Assembly: GCF_024679095.1 (NCBI RefSeq)
Contig: NC_066509.1
Span: 17,928,299 to 17,992,298, forward strand
Source of the DNA: Eriocheir sinensis
Taxonomy: Eukaryota > Arthropoda > Malacostraca > Decapoda > Varunidae
Length of the DNA: 64,000 bases
Reading direction: 5' to 3'
The notes under the pieces are model-generated. The model ran no database searches, was not told the origin of the DNA, and worked only from the letters and a program-made list of their open reading frames with translations. Shown here in pieces: positions 31,441 through 43,695 of this stretch. The translations under genes were made by a program, and so were the position numbers. The number at the start of each line of letters is the position of its first letter. Positions within the stretch are counted from its first letter, which is position 1.

Positions 31441-34281
31441 ATATAATTTAACTTTCAGACACGGAGCTCAGCCATTGGAAGGTCTGGCCAGTACGAGAAG
31501 GTGGGAAAGCCGTGTCTCTTTCACATAGGCCGTAACCCCGTCAGGATGGACCTTGATGCCTTCGCTTACCCTAAAAACAGCCCAGTGAAGCAACAGTTTG
31601 ATGAAGTGTGAGTATGAGTGTGTGTTTTTTTTTGTTTTTTTGTACAACAAAGGAGGCAGCTCAAGGGCACACACAAAAAAAGAAAACAATAATAAAAAAA
31701 AGCCTGCTACTCGCTGCTCCTAAAAGAGAAACAAAAGAGGTGGCCGAAAGCAAGATCAGATACGGGAGGAGAGATGTCCTGATACCCTCTTCTTGAAAGA
31801 GTTCAAGTCGTAGGCAGAAGGAAATACAGATGAAGGAAGATTGCTCCAGAGTTTACCAGCGTGAGAGATGAAAGAGTGAAGATGCTGGTTAACTCTTGCA
31901 TAAGGGGTTTGGACAGTATAGGGATGAGCATGAGTAGAAAGTCGATTGCAGCGGGGCCGCGGGAGGAGGGGAGGCATGCAGTTAGCAAGTTCAGAAGAGC
32001 AGTCAGCGTGGAAATATCGATAGAAGATAGAAAGAGAGGCAACATTGCGGTGGAATTTAAGAGGTAGAAGACTATCAGTATGAGGAGGAGAGCTGATGAG
32101 ACGAAGAGCCTTAGCCTCCACTCTGTCCAGAAGAGCTGTGTGAGTGGAGCCCCCCCACACATGAGATGCATACTCCATACGAGGGCAGACAAGGCCCCTG
32201 TATATGGACAGCAACTGTGCAGGGGAGAAGAACTGGCGGAGACGGTACAGAACGCCCAGCCTCGAGGAAGCTGATTTAGTAAGAGATGAGATATGAAGTT
32301 TCCAGTTGAGATTTTGAGTTAAGGATAGACCGAGGATGTTTAGTGTTGAGGAAGGTGATAGCTGGGTGTTGTCAAAGAATAGGGGATAGTTGTTTGGAAG
32401 ATTGTGTCGAGTGGATAGGTGGAGAAACTGTGTTTTTGAGGCGTTGAAGGACACCAGGTTCTTCTTGCCCCAATCGGAAATAATAGTAAGGTCTGAGGCT
32501 AAGCGTTCTGCAGCCTCCAGCCTTGAGTCGTTAAGTTCCTGAAGGGTGGGTCTTCTATCAAAAGAAGTTGAGTAATGCAGAGTGGAATCATCGGCGTAGG
32601 AATGAATAGGACAGTTCGTTTTGGAAAGAAGATCATCAGTGAACAACAGAAAAAGAGTGTGAGATAGGACAGAACCCTGTGGGACACCACTGTTAATAGA
32701 TTTAGGGGAAGAACAGTGACCGTCTACCACGGCAGAAATAGAACGGTCAGAAAGGAAACTGGAGATAAAGGTACAGAGAGAAGGATAGAAACCGTAGGAG
32801 GGTAGTTTGGAAAGCAAAGATTTGTGCCAGACCCTATCAAAAGCTTTTGATATGTCCAGCGCAATAGCAAAGATTTCACCGAAACGGCTAAGAGAGGATG
32901 ACCAAGAGTCCGTTAAGAAGGCTAGGAGATCACCAGTAGAACGCCCCTTGCGGAACCCATACTGGCGATCAGATAGAAGGTCAGAAGTGGAAAGGTGCTT
33001 TTGAATCTTCCGGTTAAGGATTGATTCAAAAGCTTTAGATAGACAAGGAAGTAAAGCTATAATAGGACAGTAATTTGAGGGATTGGAGCGGTCACCCTTC
33101 TTAGGCACAGGCTGTATGAAGGCATACTTCCACCAAGAAGGAAAGGTAGATGTTGACAGGCAGAGGCGAAAGAGTTTGACCAGGCAGGGTGAGAGCACGG
33201 AGGCACAGTTTTTAAGGACAATAGGAGGCACTCCATCAGGTCCATAAGCCTTCTGAGGATTGAGGCCAGAGAGGGCATAGAAAACATCATTTTGAAGAAT
33301 CTTTATAACAGGCATAAAGGAGTCAGAGGGGGGATGAGGAGGAGGAAATGCGCCATATAGAGGTTAGGATAAGATATTGTAAGATGTGGATTTATTGTTC
33401 ATATACAAAGGAAGCCGGAGGTTTTTAATACAAAAGATTAAGAAATAAGGTTAGTGTACTTATACAGAGGTGTAAGAACTTTTTTTTTGGGGGGGGGGAT
33501 GCTGCCTATAGCGCCGGTAGGCTGAGATGAGGGGACAGTGATGTGGTCCATTAGATTAATGACAATTTAAGTAAATAAATCAGGAAGGTGAGTCAAATGT
33601 GTGTGAGAGAGAGAGACTGACAGACAAAAATACAGAGACAACGACAGGAGAGACTCTACATGTTAAGTTCATTGCAGGATGCGATGGCTTCAATATTTCG
33701 GCATCATTGAACACTTGAAGAGCCAGTACTACTCGAAGGCGTGTGGTTTTAGTCTTACCACGGAGGGGCCGAAGCCAATTAGTCTGAACCAGGTGAGCAA
33801 CTATGATTCTTCCGTGCTGTTTATTATCTATATTTTCATGCTAACCATAGTTTTAAACTCACGACATAGCACAGATTGGCATTATGGGCCGATACTGACG
33901 CATTATATGAAGACTTCGATGTATCGATCGTTCCAGTATATATCTCCTAAATCGGGCCACAAAGGGACTCTGTACATATCTATTGATGTTATAGTGCGCG
34001 TTCTGGACTGCTAATACTGACTCAGTGTCATTATAATAATTCTGAGCCGATGAACAATGGTCGGTTTTGTAATTTATATCATACTATGGTCGCAGAGATT
34101 TGTATATGGAGGAGGTGATGTATATAAAGGAGTGAGGGGCTTAACACCGCCTTCATGCATTTACAGAATCTCCTCCTTTCAGGCACAGGGAGCATTTTAT
34201 GTCCTTGGTGTGGGCCTCACCGCCGCCTTAGCCACGCTCATGTTGGAGGCAACACTCTCTCTGACCTGGTGCACTGCTTGA
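30067..34281 (+). CDS. Ionotropic-receptor-like gene, last four exons
   Basis: Variant ionotropic glutamate receptors (IRs) are ligand-gated channels of arthropod sensory neurons. Exons at 30067-~30189, 31459-31607, 33678-33792 and 34183-34281 join to a protein end: KKVADGTYSFIGG (S2 lobe), SSAIGRSGQYEKVGKPCLFH, MDLDAFAYPKNSPVKQQFDE (matches the 'FA.PK.SPL...F' block of IRs), MRWLQYFGIIEHLKSQYYSK, TEGPKPISLNQ, then AFYVLGVGLTAALATLMLEA, the last membrane helix, and a stop at 34279. Exons 2-4 join in phase at good GT/AG sites. The donor after exon 1 is ambiguous. Earlier exons were not found here. Intron 2 holds LINE-A. I infer function from family likeness only. Confidence 0.65.
31371..31442. 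repeat. (TA)n microsatellite
   Basis: About 72 bp of TA, 16 bp before the splice acceptor of the IR exon at 31459. Confidence 0.97.
31459..31607 (+). CDS. IR-like exon (S2 lobe, channel-proximal)
   Basis: Acceptor AACTTTCAG, donor GTGAGT at 31608. Frame: TRSSAIGRSGQYEKVGKPCL, FHIGRNPVRMDLDAFAYPKN, SPVKQQFDE, ending with two bases of a Val codon. The start could instead be 31467. A (TA)n tract lies just upstream at 31371-31442. Confidence 0.7.
31627..33350 (-). mobile_element. LINE-A copy in the IR intron, 5'-truncated
   Basis: A 519-residue frame (33315-31756) covers the reverse transcriptase to its end with few changes: [95 protein letters not shown] and [14 protein letters not shown]. The 3' UTR ends in a T-run (minus-strand A tail) at about 31627-31645. 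It is truncated near 33350. This copy gives the uninterrupted reference for the break in the 19.9/25.9-kb copy. Confidence 0.93.
33351..33677. other. Intron sequence with a SINE-A scrap
   Basis: Contains TGCCTATAGCGCCGGTAGGC at about 33502, the 3' end of SINE-A on the minus strand, behind a T/G run. The rest is unassigned. Confidence 0.5.
33678..33792 (+). CDS. IR-like exon
   Basis: Acceptor TTCATTGCAG, donor GTGAGC. One base completes the Val codon, then MRWLQYFGIIEHLKSQYYSK, ACGFSLTTEGPKPISLNQ. In IRs this is the short segment between the second ligand-binding lobe and the last membrane helix (pattern 'GI...LK..YY...C......P..L'). Confidence 0.7.
34183..34281 (+). CDS. IR-like terminal exon with membrane helix
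   Basis: Acceptor TCCTCCTTTCAG. Frame: AQGAFYVLGVGLTAALATLM, LEATLSLTWCTA-stop. The hydrophobic stretch is the last channel helix, and the Glu at its end is usual for IRs. The cytoplasmic tail is very short. Confidence 0.7.
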   Translation, partial: AQGAFYVLGVGLTAALATLMLEATLSLTWCTA

Positions 34282-34824
34282 ACCATCCAAGGAGTTTAAC
34301 GCAAAGAACTCACAACTGATACATATGGACGAAAATGTTGATTCTGGTGCTCTGGTACTGAAGGGGAGCGTGTAGTTTTTGAGACACTCGTCAGTTATAT
34401 TGCGGTACGAGATACCATTCCACGCTTTTTCCTTTCTGATCAGATGAAATTCAAGAAAATATAAGATTAACACTTATATACAAATCAGTGTCTACCTGTT
34501 ATGAATATCACTCGTATCTTTGTGCCATGCTTCAGTGAATTTGCACAAAATCAATGTATTTTGGGTGTTGTTTTCTTGTCAAAGTAGTTTTTGCTATCTG
34601 ATATTTATTGTTGGGTGATGACTGTCATTTATTTTTTTTTCACATCAACAAGCATTGCATATAAATCTCTTTTATTTTCCTGCACGTACCTACATTCCAA
34701 AACCTTCATTGCTACGGAAACAACCACTGCAGGAGCCGAGCAGACATAAGGAAAGGATAGTACTGGCAGGGACACAAGTAGCTTATGGCCAGGGCCGCGT
34801 TTCATCGAAGACCATGAAGTGTTT
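34282..34824. other. 3' flank of the IR gene, no further gene seen
   Basis: AT-rich. Could contain the 3' UTR. I do not see a clear polyadenylation signal that I can place with confidence. Confidence 0.4.
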
Positions 34825-35005
34825 TTTTTTTTTTTTTTACAGCACAGAGCAATTCAAGGGCAACAAAAAGATGTAAAAAAAAAAAAAAAGCCCGATAACT
34901 GTCCAAAAGAGAGGTCAATTCCGGGTGGAAAGGTGTCTTGATACACTATTCTTGAAAGAGGTCAAGTCATAGGCAGGAGGAAATACAGACGAAGGATGTT
35001 AACGA
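34825..35005 (-). mobile_element. LINE-A 3' end fragment
   Basis: T-run at about 34820-34838, GGGCAAC, A-run, AAGCCCGATAACTG, then AAAGAGGTCAAGTCATAGGC AGGAGGAAATACAGA, matching the LINE-A 3' UTR and last codons. It ends at about 35000, where a 28-bp sequence (TTTTTAAGGTGGCGAATGTT...) is duplicated (about 35010-35070). Confidence 0.8.
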
Positions 35006-35070
35006 TTTTTAAGCGTTATTTTTAAGGTGGCGAATGTTATGTGTCATTTTTAAGGTGGCGAATGTTAAGT

Positions 35071-35632
35071 GTTATGGTTAAATGTTTAAGGCGCGAACTG
35101 CTAACTCACGTCAGGTCCGATGTACCGTTGCCTGCATTCTCCAGTTGATTGAATTGGTTGAGACTGCACAATAGCCTTTTAGTTAAGTGATGTGTGGCCG
35201 AGCGGTAGCCGTTATAAGTTCACTTTAGTTCACTTTAGCTCTCTTTAGTTCTCTCTCTCAGGTTAATACAAATACCAAATGTATTTTAACTATATTAACA
35301 GTTGTATACAAGGTTTACAGTTTACGTGAGCGAGACGCACGAAATCAGAGACAGCCACACCGCTGCAGGGCACGGAGCGGCAGAGCACCGCTCGCCTGCC
35401 CGTCACCCGTCTTCTCCCCCTTCTCCGCGTTGTTCGCCCGTTTTTTTTACTTGTAGTTCGTTCGGAAGGGTGTGGGTTCCGGTTGATGACGGCTGATGAA
35501 AGTCATCATTTGCTGATCCTAGTGTCAGTTCATCACAGCTTCCCACGGCCAAAAGCACGACGTGTTGTTAAACATCCTGTTGTGCGACACCGACCGGGTG
35601 TCGCCACACGTACAGTCATACATACACATGTA
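35071..35632. other. No gene recognised
   Basis: Includes a tRNA-like scrap GTGGCCGAGCGGTAGCCGTT at 35187 and repeated TTCACTTTAG / CTCTCTTTAG words. No supported coding frame. Confidence 0.4.
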
Positions 35633-35947
35633 CAGTCGCGATATGAAGTGATGTCGCCGCTCTCAAAATGTTTCGTACGGGAGCATTTGAAGGTAACGGA
35701 AGTGATGTGTATTTATTGTTTATGTTATAATGTTCCCTTTTAATGCTAATCTATAATACGCTGTGATGTAAAACACGGTAAAATAACATAGTAGTACCTG
35801 AATTACAATTATACATTCATTTGTTTTAAAAAATGCGGCTGCGAATGTCATGTGTTGTCTTCAGTACTGAAGACAACCTTGAAATGCTTTAGCTCACGTC
35901 GCGTGCTTATCTTTGCAAAACAGTTATTATACGTTGTTCAAATTTAG

Positions 35948-36046
<99 letters not shown>

Positions 36047-37169
36047 TGGGTCATTCCATGAACCGTCTTCTGCAGTTATTAATACACACGCACAGTATGA
36101 CACGAAGGGAATGGACAGTTACTGGCATTACTTTGCGTTTTATTGATTAAGAAACGATCAAATAATAAGGTTTCACATTAAACACCTTTTATTCACTATG
36201 ATGGCTTCTTATAAGCATGGGCACTGAAATATATAGCAACATTGCTCAGTAACGATAATGAATGAAGAATGCCTTCATAGGTAGAGTTGCCATATCTGAA
36301 CTATGAAAATTCCGGACGCCTCCAAGAACACTCGACCATAGCCTAATGTTTGGCAACGCTGCGATTACCCGCCCGACCACCACCTCCATTTCAAAGCTAT
36401 ATATTCTTATTTCCCTACCTTCCTCGATTATTCTATGGCACTTATAAGCTGTGGATTTGTTCCACTGATCACCTCCAAGCATTAGAAGTCTACATGAAGC
36501 TTTTGTCATCGTTATATTGACCAAGAAAGGCAATGATGTTTGCGATCGGCGACAAAGCGTGAGTTACAAAACACGACTATTCTGAAGCTATATATTCTTA
36601 TTTTTCCATCTCCGACTATTCCTCGGTAGTTATAGGCTGTGGGCATCTTCCCTTGATCACTATCATGCATTAGAAGTCCAGGGAAAGCTTTTGTTATCGT
36701 TATGTTGACCACGAAAGGCAAAGAGTGAGTCAGGGCTGAATAATAGGTATGGTGCGCGGGCGATGACGTCATCATCAAACGAGAGTATAAATTAAATAAA
36801 TTACGCCATCCTAATTAAGGATATCGACTAATGATGCATGTCCTATATATTGTGCATATGTTAGATTTATTGTTGTCAACAATGATCATGAAAAGATAAT
36901 TTTACTTTCTGTTTGAGTAATATGTCGATATTTGGACTTCATTTGACTCTTTCCTCGGTGAACGAAAACACTTTGTGTCAAAATATTTCGACAAGTCTTC
37001 GTAAGACATCATTGAATATTTCTTTTCTATTTTTTTTCTAGCTTGTAAAATATATTTAGTTAAGTTATGATGAAGATACAGGAAAATAATGGTACTCTTG
37101 AAAATATATAACGATACTTGTGTGATCGAAAATAAACGTACACGGCGACATCACTTCATATCGCGACTG
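35633..37169. mobile_element. Tc1/mariner-type element, non-autonomous, perfect 27-bp inverted ends
   Basis: CAGTCGCGATATGAAGTGAT continues to CGCCG at 35633-35659, and its exact reverse complement is at 37143-37169. Both are flanked by TA (35631-35632 and 37170-37171), the target duplication of the Tc1/mariner group. The interior (1.5 kb) has no transposase frame. It contains a (TA)n tract (35949-36045) and a direct repeat of about 184 bp. It would depend on a transposase supplied elsewhere. Confidence 0.88.
36393..36745. repeat. Diverged direct repeat, period about 184 bp
   Basis: Words AGCTATATATTCTTATTT, TATAAGCTGTG / TATAGGCTGTG, GATCAC, CATTAGAAGTC, AAGCTTTTGT and AAAGGCAA recur in order at 36396 and 36580. 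The two copies lie within the Tc1/mariner-type element. Confidence 0.85.
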
Positions 37170-37171
37170 TA

Positions 37172-37928
37172 CATTATAATATACACATTACATCGCTCGG
37201 TTCTCTAAAAGTCGCGACCTCGCGACTCACCCGACCTTTAAAAGCAGTGTACCTACCCATGTTACAGTCGCACAATGTGTACTAGTTAAACGAGGTCCTG
37301 TTATTGCATTAAAAAAATATATATATACAAGTCAGAGCCCGCCTAACGATACGACATCGGGAAATGCCAATGATAATAAAAATAATCATGGAAGTAACAA
37401 GAAATGGGCAAAGTACAGTCGACGATAGAGGGTAGTGTCACGGTTTTCAGAATGTTTAGCCTGGTGGCGGTATCTGGCAACTATACCACGGTGGCGCATT
37501 CACTGGTGATGCTAATGACGCGTATCAATGTGTACAGTGTGTGTTTGGACGTGAAATTATAATATTGTATAATATTATATTACATTATAACATAATGCAG
37601 TTAGAAATATACCAGATTACATGAATTCAATTTAGAAATGTGATAATGAATGTCTTCTACATGATGATGATGATGACGACGAGGTAAAACATCACGAACA
37701 GTCTGAAACACTTTTTCTTATTAAACTTTGAAAATACCGTGTGCAATGCTGTCCTTCACAGAGGCAGGCAGTGACTAATGCTCCTTACCATCAAACAGCA
37801 AATAGGCTTGAATGTCTGTTTAACTCGCAGCCTTAATTCCCGTCACTATAAAGCCTCAAAGACAATTCAGATCATCAAAAATCTAAAATCATTTCTCCGT
37901 GAAGATTACGTAATATCTAAGTATAAAT

Positions 37929-37961
<33 letters not shown>

Positions 37962-38669
37962 GAGTGCGAGCGCGGAAAAGCCCGCGGTCGACGACGCCAT
38001 CATGTGAGCGTTTATAGCCTATTATTACGTAATTTTTTTTTTTAAAAAGAACAAGATCTCGGCTGTCAGGGATTTATTTTTTAAGTTAAGAGGCATAACA
38101 ATCTCCCTCAATAAGTTAGAGTTGCTCTTGACTAAATTTGACCGAAACTAAAAGCTCGTGTCAAAATGTAGCGACAGAGCCTAAAGAAAAAATATTTATT
38201 AAGCGTTAGCGACGGGCACTTTTGCTAAATATCTATCTTAAAATTATGGAGAGTGCACCTGTGACCACCGATCTCCACAACAGGACGATTTCGATAGGAT
38301 GTAATAATTTTCATGTCGCGTGGAGCGGTTGCCAGATGTCGCTTTCTGAACGAAACTTACTGGACAGTGTGACACTACTTTCTATAGCCGACTGTACATA
38401 CAGGGCGAGGTAAACAGGGCTAGAGTCGTGGACATGGAAGCTCGGTACTATTCCGAGAAAACAAAATAATAGCTCGAAAAATTATTTACATGATACATCC
38501 TAGAAAAATTAAATTGACTAAACTGTCATTAGGATACATGGTAATGGAGCTATTTGGAATAGTAAAAAGAAAAATGAACAATCCTTGAAGAAGATCTGCT
38601 ACACACTGAACCTTCGAGTCACACCTGGACACAAAACTGTCGCAGATAAACACTCATCTGTTGCGTGAC
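37172..38669. other. No gene recognised
   Basis: Mixed sequence with a (GT)n tract at 37931-37960. The short frames have no recognisable domain. Confidence 0.45.
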
Positions 38670-38995
38670 AATTAATTGCCAGTGTCGTTACCCTCAGCAC
38701 CCCCCTCCCGCGGCCCCGCTGCACAAGACTTTCTACTCATGCTCATCCCTATACTGTCCAAACCCCTTAGGCAAGAGTTAACCAGCATCTTCACTCTTCC
38801 ATCCCTCACGCTGGTAAACTCTGGAACAATCTTCCTTCATCTGTATTTCCTCCTGCCTATGACTTGAACTCTTTCAAGAGGAGAGTATCAGGACACCTCT
38901 CCTCCCGAAATTGACCTCTGATTTTGAACACTCCTTTAACCTCTGTTCTGGAGCAGTAGTGGCCTTTTTATTTTTTCATTATGCCCTTGAACTGT
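38670..38995 (+). mobile_element. LINE-A 3' end
   Basis: CGCGGCCCCGCTGCACAAGA through CTTTCAAGAGGAGAGTATCA and GGACACCTCTCCTCCCG, then the 3' UTR (TTATGCCCTTGAACTGTCTC). One of the few plus-strand LINE-A copies. It runs directly into (TA)n. Confidence 0.88.
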
Positions 38996-39345
<350 letters not shown>

Positions 39346-39346
<1 letters not shown>

Positions 39347-39532
39347 TAATCCCTCGCCATATCGCGGTCTCGCTGTATCGCGGATTTTTAAATTGTATCG
39401 TATCGCGGTTTTTTCGCTATATCGCGGGATTTTGCGGTAAAATAAGCATTTTCTAGCCTAAAAATGAATGCGATATAAATCAACGTAAGTAGAAACACAC
39501 CTAAATAAGCACCTACGTCACCCACCTATTTT
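39346..39532 (+). mobile_element. pogo/Tigger-like transposon end
   Basis: ACAGTAATCCCTCGCCATAT and four more TATCGCGG words match the known 5' inverted end of Tigger/pogo-type elements (CAGT.ATCCCTCGC.ATATCGCGG). TA precedes it. Only this end is present. It is followed by a SINE-A scrap (39533-39560). Confidence 0.6.
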
Positions 39533-39680
39533 TTTTCTCCGTCGTGGCCTATTGCGCGGTTAGTCTTTTCCCTGATTCACTCCTTCCCCACTTCGTTTCT
39601 TTCTTCTCCCTCTCCGTCCCCGTATTTTTCTCCATGCTTCTCATTACTTTCTTCTTTTCCTTTCACCTCCCTCCCAGTTT

Positions 39681-40080
39681 TTCTCTTTTAATCTCTTTCC
39701 CTCCCACTCACACCCTTTATCTCCCCCTCTTTCCTCTACTATACCTGACCCTCCCTACCTCTCTCATTTAATCTCTTTCCCTCCCACTCACACTTTTTCT
39801 CTCCCCCTCTTTCCTCACCTTTACCTGACCCTCCCTACCTCTCTCTTTTAATCTCTTTCCCTCCCACTCACACTTTTTCTCTCCCCATCTTTCCTCACCT
39901 TTACCTGACCCTCCCTACCTCTCTTTTTTAATATATCTCCCTCCCACTCACACCCTTTCTCTCCCCCTCTTTCCTCACCTTTACCTGACCATCCCTACCT
40001 CTCTATTTTCATCCCTTTCCCTCCCACTCACACCTTTTTTCTCCCTCTCTTTCCTGACCTTTACCTGACCCTCCCTACCT
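39681..40080 (+). repeat. 80-bp minisatellite, five units
   Basis: Units begin at 39681, 39761, 39841, 39921 and 40001, exactly 80 bp apart. Shared words: TTTAATCTCTTTCCCTCCCA, CTCACAC, TCTCCCCCTC and ACCTGACCCTCCCTACCT. Strongly pyrimidine-rich on this strand. 39561-39680 and 40081-40200 are pyrimidine-rich flanks. Confidence 0.95.
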
Positions 40081-40332
40081 CTCTCTTCTTTTCCCATCCC
40101 ATTTCCTCCACTCATTTCCCTTGTTTCCTCCTTTGTCACACCCTCTTATTTTAAGTCTTATATCTCACTCTATCACTCATCCTCCCTTTCTCCTTCCCCA
40201 TTAGATTATATGAAGGAAGAAATGAAGGGTGGGGGGAGGAGGGAGGCCAAGTGAGTCAGGTAAGGTCCTGACCAAATCCCTGACCTGACTCTCCCTTCTG
40301 CCACTCCCTCCCCACTCCCTTCTCATTTCCCC

Positions 40333-40351
40333 TTCTGCGTGTGTGTGTGTG

Positions 40352-40410
<59 letters not shown>

Positions 40411-40420
40411 ACAACTAGGT

Positions 40421-40470
<50 letters not shown>
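40333..40470. repeat. (GT)n/(CA)n palindrome
   Basis: (GT)n to 40406, then GTTTAC AACTAG GTAAAC, then (CA)n to 40467. The outer words TTCTG and CAGAA also pair. About 49 bp of near-perfect stem around a 6-base loop. Flanks carry repeated CTGACCTGACTC words (40255-40300 and 40540-40600). Confidence 0.93.
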
Positions 40471-40472
<2 letters not shown>

Positions 40473-40600
40473 TGAAATATAAATGGTGTAGGGAGGGAGG
40501 GTCGGAAGTGAGTCAGGTCATGTCCTGATTGAAGCCCTGACCTGACTCCCTCAGGACCTCACCTGACTCTCCCTTAGGACCTGACATGACTCTCCCCACT

Positions 40601-41020
40601 GTCCCTCCCTACCCACACCCTTCTTGTTTTCATCCTCTGTATCTCTCCCTGTTCCCTCCACTATTTTTCCTTGTTCTCCCTTCTTACATTCTCTATCGGT
40701 ATCTTTTTCATAACTCACTCTGTCCCCCCTTCCCTTTGCCCTTCCGTATTTACCTAATTTTGATATAAAAGAAGTGAGCAACGCTCATATTGTCCTTTCT
40801 CTGAGTATTCTACCGCCCCGCCAAACTAATTCCTGCGCGAAGTTCGTCTTTACGAAGCAAATGACGAAAGTCGAAACAAGAATTATAGTATCATTTATTG
40901 GGACCGCATCGTAACAACGAAACGTCGTAGGAAGTGTTTATTAGAGTGTGGGAAAGGTCAATAGGAGTGTGGGAAAGATTTGTAAGAGTGTGGGGAGGGT
41001 TTATATAGCCTTAAATATAT
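40601..41020. other. No gene recognised
   Basis: The left half is pyrimidine-rich. 40940-41000 has three AGAGTGTGGGAAAGG-like words. No coding signal. Confidence 0.45.
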
Positions 41021-41635
<615 letters not shown>

Positions 41636-42331
41636 GTCTGGCCGTGAGAGAGACTTAGGAGTCTTAGTGAGCGCTGACCTCCGACATAGGGCTCAATGCA
41701 TTCTGACTAAAAATAGGGAAAACAGAGTACTTGGTTTCATCTCAAGGAGCGTAAGCAATAAGAGCGCTGAAGTCATCCTCAAATTTTACTCAGCACTAGT
41801 TAGACCTCATCTCGATTATGCAGTTCAGTGCTGGTCCCCCTACTATAGAATGGATATCAGGATGTTAGAATATGTACAGAGGAGGATGACAGAGATGATT
41901 CAAGGGGTGAGAAACTTGCTTTATGAAGACAGGCTTAATTATTTAAATCTACACTCTCTAGAAAGGCGAAGGTTGCGAGGAGACCTGATCGAAGTCAATA
42001 AATGGATGAAGGGCCTTAATAAAGGGGATGTCACTAAGATTTTGATAGTAAAAGAGCCAGGTAGGACGCGTAGCAATGGTTTTAAGTTAGACTAATTCAG
42101 ATTCAACAAAGGCATAGGCAAGAATTGGTTCACCAATAGAATGGTAGATGAATGGAACAGGCTTGAGAGCCTTGTTGTGGGTGCCGATACAATAGCTACA
42201 TTCAAGAAGATATTAGATAAAGCCATGGATGGTGAGGTAAGGTGGGGTTGAGTGTACATGAGCTGCCTTGTATAGGCCAACCAGCCTCTTGCAAACTCCT
42301 TACGTTCTTATGTTCTTATGTTCTTATGTTT
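41636..42331 (+). mobile_element. CR1-like LINE 3' end
   Basis: RDLGVLVSADLRHRAQCI, LVRPHLDYAVQCWSPYY, LEYVQRRMTEMIQGVRNLLY, RRLRGDLIEVNKWMKGLNKG and, after a stop at 42093, NWFTNRMVDEWNRLESLVVG. The 3' end (about 42302-42331) has TTATGTTC repeated three times, the tail signature of this subfamily. Confidence 0.88.
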
Positions 42332-43695
42332 TATTCTAGCACTGATTTTCTTGTCATATAACAGCCCTGATACTCTCCTCCAGCTGTTCCACGCTGCCTG
42401 GATCCTGTGGTCAATTTCTTTATCATTGTCCCCGTCCTCCGCTACGTAAGACCCGAGGTATTCGAAGGTTCGGAAGCTTGTGGTTCTGCATGAACAGATC
42501 CCCTCCCTGTATCGCCTTGTACTCCATGTATTCCGTTTTTTGTCTGCTCCCCTTAAGCCCACAGTCCTCCAGCAAACCCCTCCATAGCTCCAGTTTCTCT
42601 TGCAATCTTTCTCGATTCTCCGATAGCAACACTATATATATATTCCGAAAAGAGCATACTCCATGGTGCGTCCTTTGTTACTTCTCCAACAGCACATCCA
42701 TGAGGAGGTTAAACAGGTAGGGTCTAAGAGCTGAAGCTTGGTGGAGTCCAACTCTCACTGGGAAAGGATATGTAATGCCGACTGCACTCCTCACTCTTGT
42801 CCTGGCTTCTCTGTACATGTCCTGAACCACCCTGACATACTTCTCCTTCACTCCCTATGACCTCATACTCCGCTACACCTCGCTTCTCGGAACCCGATCA
42901 TACGTTTTTTCCAGGTCAATAAACATCATATATAACCCTCTTTGCTTTTCTCCGTACTTTTCCATTACCTGCCTCAGCGCAGATACTGCACCCATTGCTC
43001 CTCAACCTTTCATAAACCCAAACTGTTCGCTACAAACCTTCGTCTCCTCCCTCAGCCTTTCATCCACCACTCTTTCCAGCAACTTCATGGTGTGTGATGT
43101 CAATTTAATCCCTCTATAGTTGGCATAGGTCTGTACGTCTCCCTTTTCCTTGTAAATGGGCACCATTATACTATCTCTCCACTCGTTCGGGATGGTCTCT
43201 TCCTCCATCACCATGTTCAGGAAGTCTGTCAATAACCTTATCCCTTCTTCACCCAAGCTCTTCCAAGCCTCTGCTGGTATCTGGTCTGAGCCTACTCATT
43301 TTCCATTTTTCATCTTATCCAATGCTTCTTTGACTTCCGCCTCAAAAATCGGGTCTACCTCCTCCTCCATTCCCACTCCTTCACCTCTTCGTATTCTTGG
43401 ATTTTCATGATTAAGTAGTTCTTCGTAGTACTCCCTCCACCGCCTCCGAATCTTGTCCGGATCAGTGTGCACTTTTCCATTCTTGTCCTTAATTTGCCTC
43501 ACCGATGTTATGTCTTTCGTGGCTCTGTTTCTTTCTTTTTCTATCTTATAAATCTTCTTCTGGCTCTCCTTTGTTTCCAGTTCCTCGTACGTACCCTGCA
43601 ACGCTGCCGCACGAGCCTGCGTCACTGCTCTCTTCGCCTCTTTATTTGCTTCTTTCAACATAGCTTTTCGTTCCTCTGTTCTTTTCTTGTCTTAA
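42332..43695 (-). mobile_element. RTE-clade LINE, reverse transcriptase
   Basis: From the right: KAMLKEANKEAKRAVTQARA, IKDKNGKVHTDPDKIRRRW REYYEELLN, EEETIPNEWRDSIMVPIYKE, KGDVQTYANYRGIKLTSHTM, MMFIDLEKTYDRVPR, then ENRERLQEKLELWRGLLED and FEYLGSYVAEDGDNDKEIDH. The FADD motif is destroyed by an ATATATATA stretch near 42633. Ends at KISARIK, where the CR1 copy begins. The endonuclease is missing. Confidence 0.88.

Noticed and set aside
35949..36045. (TA)n tract as a replication origin or matrix attachment site
   Set aside because: TA tracts occur at least six times in the window without other supporting signals.
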